Shown here one piece after another: positions 58,477 to 64,000 of a DNA stretch of 64,000 nucleotides. Below the pieces are notes generated by a model. It ran no database searches. It was given only the letters and a program-made list of their open reading frames with translations, and had not been told where the DNA came from. The position numbers and the translations under genes were made by a program. Source of the stretch: Ephydatia muelleri (lineage: Eukaryota > Porifera > Demospongiae > Spongillida > Spongillidae); the NCBI GenBank assembly GCA_013339895.1, contig JABACO010000022.1, forward strand, positions 3,659,837-3,723,836. The letters are read 5' to 3'. Position 1 is the stretch's first letter. Each line of letters opens with the position of its first letter.

Positions 58477-61400
58477 TCATTCTGGATCACCAGACCCGGA
58501 GCTTCCCTGCGAGTCAAGTGATTTCCTGTTGGGTCTCTCGGACTCCGTATTCAATGACATCTTCATGCGGGGGAGAGTGCTCGACCTGTCCATCGCCAGA
58601 CTCCCAGGGAGGGACGGGGCAATGTACGCGTCCTCGTACGTCATGGCCGCCCCAGCAGCAACCACAGTCGCAGTGTGCTGGGGGGACTTCCCCCCGACCA
58701 GCGCGTTGTTCACCACCCCCGTCCTACGGATCCTCCCGAGGCTGTCGAAGAACACCACCCTGTCGTGGACTGACCCCGAAGCGTGAGCGCTGCTGATGGA
58801 CACGTTCGTGTTCCTCCTCCGCACTGGTCACGGACGTGTTGGAAGTCTTTCTCACCCCCTCCGTGGCCCCACCCCCCTCAATGGCAGGGGGGAACTTCCA
58901 AGGGTCCACGTCGTAGCTCTGGTGGGAGGAGGTGTCCGAGATATCAGCAACAGAAGACACGTCGGACTCCAGACTGGGTCTCTTCTCCCCGACAGTGCTG
59001 GGTGCCTCTTCTGACAATTTAGAGGGCAGGGTAGCAAACTCCTCCACTCCCCTCGTAATCACCATTTGGGGGGCAGTACCTGCCACTGCTGTGTGGGGCT
59101 CGCTGGCCTTGCTTTCTTTGTCCTGGCTGTCGTCCTTGCAGCACGGTGGACTGTCGCCTTTCTTTGCCGATGCGACCCTTTTCGCCCTGTCACCTGTCAG
59201 AAGCGTTCGCCTTGCCCTCGCCGACCCCGCCCACTTCCTCTTCGTGCAGGGTGTCCATCGTCTTGGCCATGGGACACATCCCTTTTAGGCCTTCTATCAC
59301 GGCCTCGATCGTCGCCCCAGATGACAACGTGGACAATATTGGGGGGCTCTGGGCCCGTCGCGGGGATCCGATGGGGCTCCTGTGCGGGGAGTGGAGGGGA
59401 GTCGGATCGCTCACCATGATATCGGGCACGTGGAGGTGTGGTTGGTGAATGTCGGACAGCTTCTTGTGGAGAAGGGCAGAGTCCAGCTCTGTGTGAGGCT
59501 GTGCGGATGTGAAGGAAGTGGGAGAGGTTGAGGGTTGGACTATGAAGCCCTCATAGGAGTGTTCATCAGCGACAACAATTGGCCCAAAGTCTTCCTTCTC
59601 GGTGTTCTCTATTAAGAAGTAGCAAGCCACTGGGTGTGGCACGTTCTTGAATTCGAGGAGGCCACGGTATTCAAACTTGAAGTTTGGTTTGTCCTTCACA
59701 AGCCTGAAAGGGGAGGTTGTTGATTCACTTAGCACAGGTAATACAGACAAACACCTCACAATGACTAACACAAGGGACTATACTTATGTACAGTTGGTTG
59801 AGATCAGTTGCGGGTGCTAACATGGTGCAAGTGCCACACATATAGCATGTAATGTCCAAAACACAGAGAATAGTGTCTTAGCACTCAACGAATATAATTT
59901 CAATCTCATAATTCTTTGCTGTTCAGTAATTTAATCACTTTCATTGTACGTACAAATGATTTTTAACTAGCTGGTACATGTACTGTAATCCCCCCAAAAA
60001 ATAGTAAACACTTCTTTTATCTAGCCACATATAGATTTATAGTCACATTCTGTAATTTCTTTGAGGTGATTAATTTAGCCACAGTTTGCACATTTACCCT
60101 GAACCTAAGGTTTCAGTCCGCAGATGAATGTTAAAGTGGAACTGACATGAATAAACAAGTGCCTCTTAACTTGAAGGTTAATACCCATAGGTTTTGTTTT
60201 TATTTTGCCACTTCGTTTTTTTCAGTTATTCGATTTTAACATGAAGGACAGCCAACCACACCAACACGTAATGCTGCACAATCTTCTAACACATATCATA
60301 GCATTTAGATTGCTCTGGTGCAATTAATACGGTTAACAAAATCGTGTCAGGTCTCCCTTAAACACAAGGGGTACACAGGGGGAAATGTAGGGGTACACAG
60401 GGGGAAATGCAGGGGTACACGGGGGGAAATGCAGGGGTACACAGGGGGAAATGTAGGGGTACACAAAGGGAAATGCAGGGGTACACGGGGAAATGTAGGG
60501 GTACACAAGGGGAAATGCAGGGGTACACGGGGGGAAATGTAGGGGTACACAGGGGGAAATGCAGGGGTACACAGGGGGAAATGTAGGGTACACAGGGGAG
60601 GGAAATGTAGGGGTACACAGGGGGAAATGTAGGGGTACACAGGGGGAAATGCAGGGGTACACAGGGGGAAATGTAGGGTACACAGGGGAGGGAAATGCAG
60701 GGGTACACAGGGGGAAATGTAGGGGTACACAGGGGGAAATGCAGGGGTACACAGGGGGAAATGTAGGGTACACAGGGGAGGGAAATGTAGGGGTACACAG
60801 GGGGAAATGTAGGGGTACACAGGGGGAAATGCAGGGGTACACAGGGGGAAATGTAGGGGTACACAGGGGGAAATGCAGGGGTACACAGGGGGAAATGTAG
60901 GGTACACAGGGGGAAATGCAGGGGTACAACAGGGGGAAATGTAGGGTACACAGGGGGAAATGCAGGGGTACACAGGGGGAAATGTAGGGTACACAGGGGG
61001 GGAAATGTAGGGGTACACAGCAGGGTACCACTTCTATCTCACAGTGGGAGTTGGAGTAGGTTGTGAACATGAAGGAGGGTTGGCCAGCATTTGTGGTCCC
61101 TGTCACAACACATGACTAAAAGAACTAAACAAACAGTTCGTGTAGTCTAGCTATTTGGAGTAAAATATGTAAACTTGTTTTCACCACTTGGTCAGCACAA
61201 AAGGCATTGCTTCGGATTGGCTCACAAAAGGCATTGCTTCGGATTGGCTTTATATGATGTGTACACAGTCAGCCATCTTAATTACACGCAGTGATAGAAG
61301 GAACCCTAGGTTAGTTAAATATTAATTACTGTAAAGGCAACCATGTTGTGTGCAACTCATAAGTAAATTTAATAGTAATCCATCTATTTACTGAAAAATT

Positions 61401-61605
61401 GCCCATATTCATTTGAGTTGCATACAAATAGTGCAGGGTTGCCTTAAAGTTCAAAGGCAATGTGTGTGAACTGTTAAAAGATGAACTCTTGCTCTGAATT
61501 GCATCATTCAACTGCATCATGATCCGCATGACAAACGTTGTGTGCTCATTCTTTGAAAGGGGAGGAGTGAATGTACACACGCGTGTGTGTGCGTGTGTGT
61601 GTGTG

Positions 61606-61660
<55 letters not shown>

Positions 61661-62675
61661 TCAGAGGGTAGAGGGCATCACCTCATGACTCACCTGTGTG
61701 TAAACTCTGTCACCTGGATCTTTCCGGGCACTCCATTGCTCTCAGTCCTGCTGGCCACATTGACTGTGTTCCCAAAGAGACAGAAGCGTGGCATCTTGCG
61801 ACCGACTATGCCCGCCACCACCTCCCCCGAGTTAATCCCGACTCTCATCTGGTTGGAAGAGGGGGAGGACAACTGCTGAAAAACACACCACTACAGGTCC
61901 TGCTGGTGCCCTGTGCACTCCACACTAGGCTGCATGCCGCTACAAAGGACCCCTTGGGGTCAGGTGCGGAGGTGCAGGTTTGAAAACGTACTTGTACATG
62001 TGTGCATTGCTAAATGCATGAAGACTGGTTGGACCTTGCTATGACATGTGCCGACACCAACATCTAAACACTTGTACTTGCAACTTTTGATGTGTGCAGC
62101 TATTGCCATAGGACGTGCACCATATTGGAGCTATAGCCACTGTAATTATTACTGAGGCACAAGAGGACACATGACACAGGAACCTCACTATCACAAGAGT
62201 ACACACCACACACTATCACAGGAGTACACAACACACAGGAGGAACTCAGGAATTTGCGACAGAAGTTCGAATCCAAGCCTACACACTTCTGGGAATCAAC
62301 GAAAGTTGAAAGCTTAGCCTACACACTTCTGGGAATCAATGGAAGTTGACTACATCTATCTGGGAATCAATGGTAAGTTGAAAGCTTAGCCTACACTACT
62401 TCTGGGAATCAATGGAAGTTGACCTACACACTTCTAGGAATCAATGCACAGACACTGGGGAGGAGAGGCAAGGCTAATGAACCACGGCACACAGACCTGT
62501 AGTACTACTAACACCCACTCCTGCTCACCTGTATGGGCTCATTGTTGTCTGGCCTCCTGACCTGCCTGCAGTAGTGCATCATGTCCAGGGCTTGGTTGCA
62601 CACACAGTCTGCGTGCACAGTGCTTCTCTCTGGCAGACCTCCCACCACCATGTAGGCGTCGCCTATGGTCTCCAC
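58477..62675 (-). CDS. soluble guanylate cyclase beta-like, 3' part (copy B)
   Basis: Exons 62675-62529 ([13 protein letters not shown]), 61875-61694 ([32 protein letters not shown]; intact here, unlike copy A) and 59703-58477 (C-terminal strand plus long disordered tail). The next exon upstream would lie just beyond the window. In the tail, an extra T near 59206 (AGCGTTCGCC against AGCGTCGCC) and extra bases near 58681 and 58780 break the frame, while copy A is open there. The gene otherwise matches copy A. Confidence 0.8.
60362..61019. repeat. 22-bp G-rich minisatellite (copy B)
   Basis: About 30 units against about 21 in block A, with the same unit and variant types. Confidence 0.9.
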
Positions 62676-62755
62676 CTGTTCATAGTGGGAAAAAGGATAA
62701 GATAAATTCAAATGCTAACTAGCAAGATTAACTGATATGCATGTGTGCATATGTG

Positions 62756-62962
62756 TACATGTATGTATGTATGTATGTATGTATGTATGTATGTATGTAT
62801 GTATGTATGTATGTATGTGTATGTATGTATGTGTGTGTATGTATGTATGTATGTATGTATGTATGTATGTATGTATGTATGTATGTATGTATGTATGTAT
62901 GTATGCATGTATGCATGTGTATATGTATGTGTGTGTGTGTATGTGTGTGTGTGTGTGTGTGG
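62756..62962. repeat. TATG/TG microsatellite (copy B)
   Basis: Counterpart of 46594-46790 with different tract lengths. Confidence 0.95.
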
Positions 62963-63904
62963 TGTGTAGGGTTTGGGAGGGAGTATGAAAGAGCTTAGGG
63001 TGACCAGAAGGTGTGTGGGTGCAGTGGAATGCATCAGGTATGTCATTGGTGTACACTACATGGCCTGCAGGAATTCCACGATGAATACTGCACACAACAC
63101 AGAAAAAGACTTTGAACAACCCAATCAGCACACAGCACTTCTATGTAGTATAGTGGGAAACCATTGAGGAAGCAAACGTTCCAGGATGGACTGCATGGGC
63201 ATGACCATAAAAAATAAAACTTCGTCTAAGCATTTGGACCCTTTGAAAGTTTTCCGGTATACACAGGTTATATGCTTAGTTATGCAAGTGTGAATCCCAA
63301 CGGCACAGGTGGAAGAGGGAGGGAGGGAGCAAGAGGAGGGAGGGAGGGAGCAAGGGGAGGGAGGGAGCAAGAGGAGGGAGGGAGCAAGGGGAGGAAGAGA
63401 GGGAGGGGAGTGAGGAAGGGGAGGGGAGTGAGGGAGGGGAGGGAGGAGAAGGGAGGAAGTATACAGATGCTGAGGAGGCACACAAAATAAGAGATGTGGA
63501 GGGATGATGAGTGGGTAGGAGGGGTGATGAATGGGGAGAAGAGGTGAGAGCTGGGAGGGAGGAAGGGAGAGGAAAGCAGAGGAGACGTGGCAGATCAAGA
63601 GGAGAAAGAACGGTAAAGATGAGAGACCAAACACACACACAAGAGAGCATGGGTTAAGTGAAAAGTATTTTCATAACTAGGACCTTGAACTTTAGAATGT
63701 CTATTGTTGATGCTTGAATGGACACACATTATCAAGCCCTTCACAACACCTGCCCATCTAGCTGACACCTGAAGATAGCCACCCCAAAGACCAACACCTG
63801 CACATAAAAACCACAGGTTTGAGGATCAAAGTTGATGGGTGTGTCCTGGTGTTATAAGCCTTTAGACATGCCATGAATTGGAAAAATCTCAGGACGTTGG
63901 GATG

Positions 63905-63940
63905 GGGGGGGGGGGGGGGGGGGGGAGGGGGGGGAGGAGC
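63905..63940. repeat. poly-G tract (copy B)
   Basis: About 25 G interrupted by an A, then more G; counterpart of 47730. Confidence 0.8.
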
Positions 63941-64000
63941 ATGGTTAGACCTGTTCATAATGGTAACACTCGCACATTGCATGAACAACCATATTTATGC

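Larger units (their letters stand above)
49001..64000. repeat. block B: near-identical second copy of 29400-47830
   Basis: The whole sequence right of the gap repeats block A in the same order and orientation: spacer, CEP44, PDZ-WW gene, cyclase. Differences are the missing 3.9 kb retrotransposon, minisatellite lengths, a few short deletions and scattered homopolymer indels. Confidence 0.95.

Overview
This is eukaryotic nuclear DNA from an animal: genes are split into many short exons with GT/AG introns, CA/CT/TATG microsatellites are abundant, and the recognisable genes are animal or broadly eukaryotic families (DTD1, SUGT1, CEP44, C1orf131/DUF4602, soluble guanylate cyclase beta, a SEFIR-death adaptor). 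Compact intergenic spacing, an invertebrate-type set of mobile elements and the adaptor repertoire suggest a marine invertebrate. A sponge is my guess, held loosely.

Layout. 0.6-2.3 kb: 3' exons of an unrecognised repeat-bearing protein (+). 3.1-9.9 kb: C1orf131-like gene (-), whose large last intron holds a MITE, an LTR-retrotransposon remnant and a TTAA-flanked DNA element nested inside the LTR. 10.1-11.7 kb: complete DTD1 (+), head-to-head with the previous gene. 12.2-22.9 kb: SUGT1-like gene (-); its 8.5 kb intron carries another MITE, a nested repeat-protein gene, a 134-bp-arm palindrome and a decayed Ty3-type retrotransposon with integrase placed before reverse transcriptase (Gmr1-like order). 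24 kb: a 5'-truncated non-LTR RT fragment. 26.8-28.2 kb: SEFIR-death adaptor (-), head-to-head with a homologue of the small basic protein made as the alternative product of vertebrate POLR1D (28.4-29.1 kb, +). 30.2-34.1 kb: R2/R4-like non-LTR retrotransposon with a foldback element inside its coding sequence.

35.0-48.0 kb: CEP44 (-), a PDZ-WW-WW-coiled-coil gene (+) and the 3' part of a soluble guanylate cyclase beta-like gene (-) form a head-to-head/tail-to-tail trio. After a 1,000-N gap (48,001-49,000) the same stretch is repeated (49.0-64.0 kb) without the 3.9 kb retrotransposon. Each copy has its own single- or two-base coding indels, so the second block is most simply an alternative haplotype placed in tandem by the assembler; a real tandem duplication is not excluded.

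The most unusual signal is a 33-bp minisatellite at the CEP44 intron 2/exon 3 boundary. Every unit repeats the 3' splice site and first codons of the exon but carries an in-frame stop, and the array has 8 units in one copy and 17 in the other.
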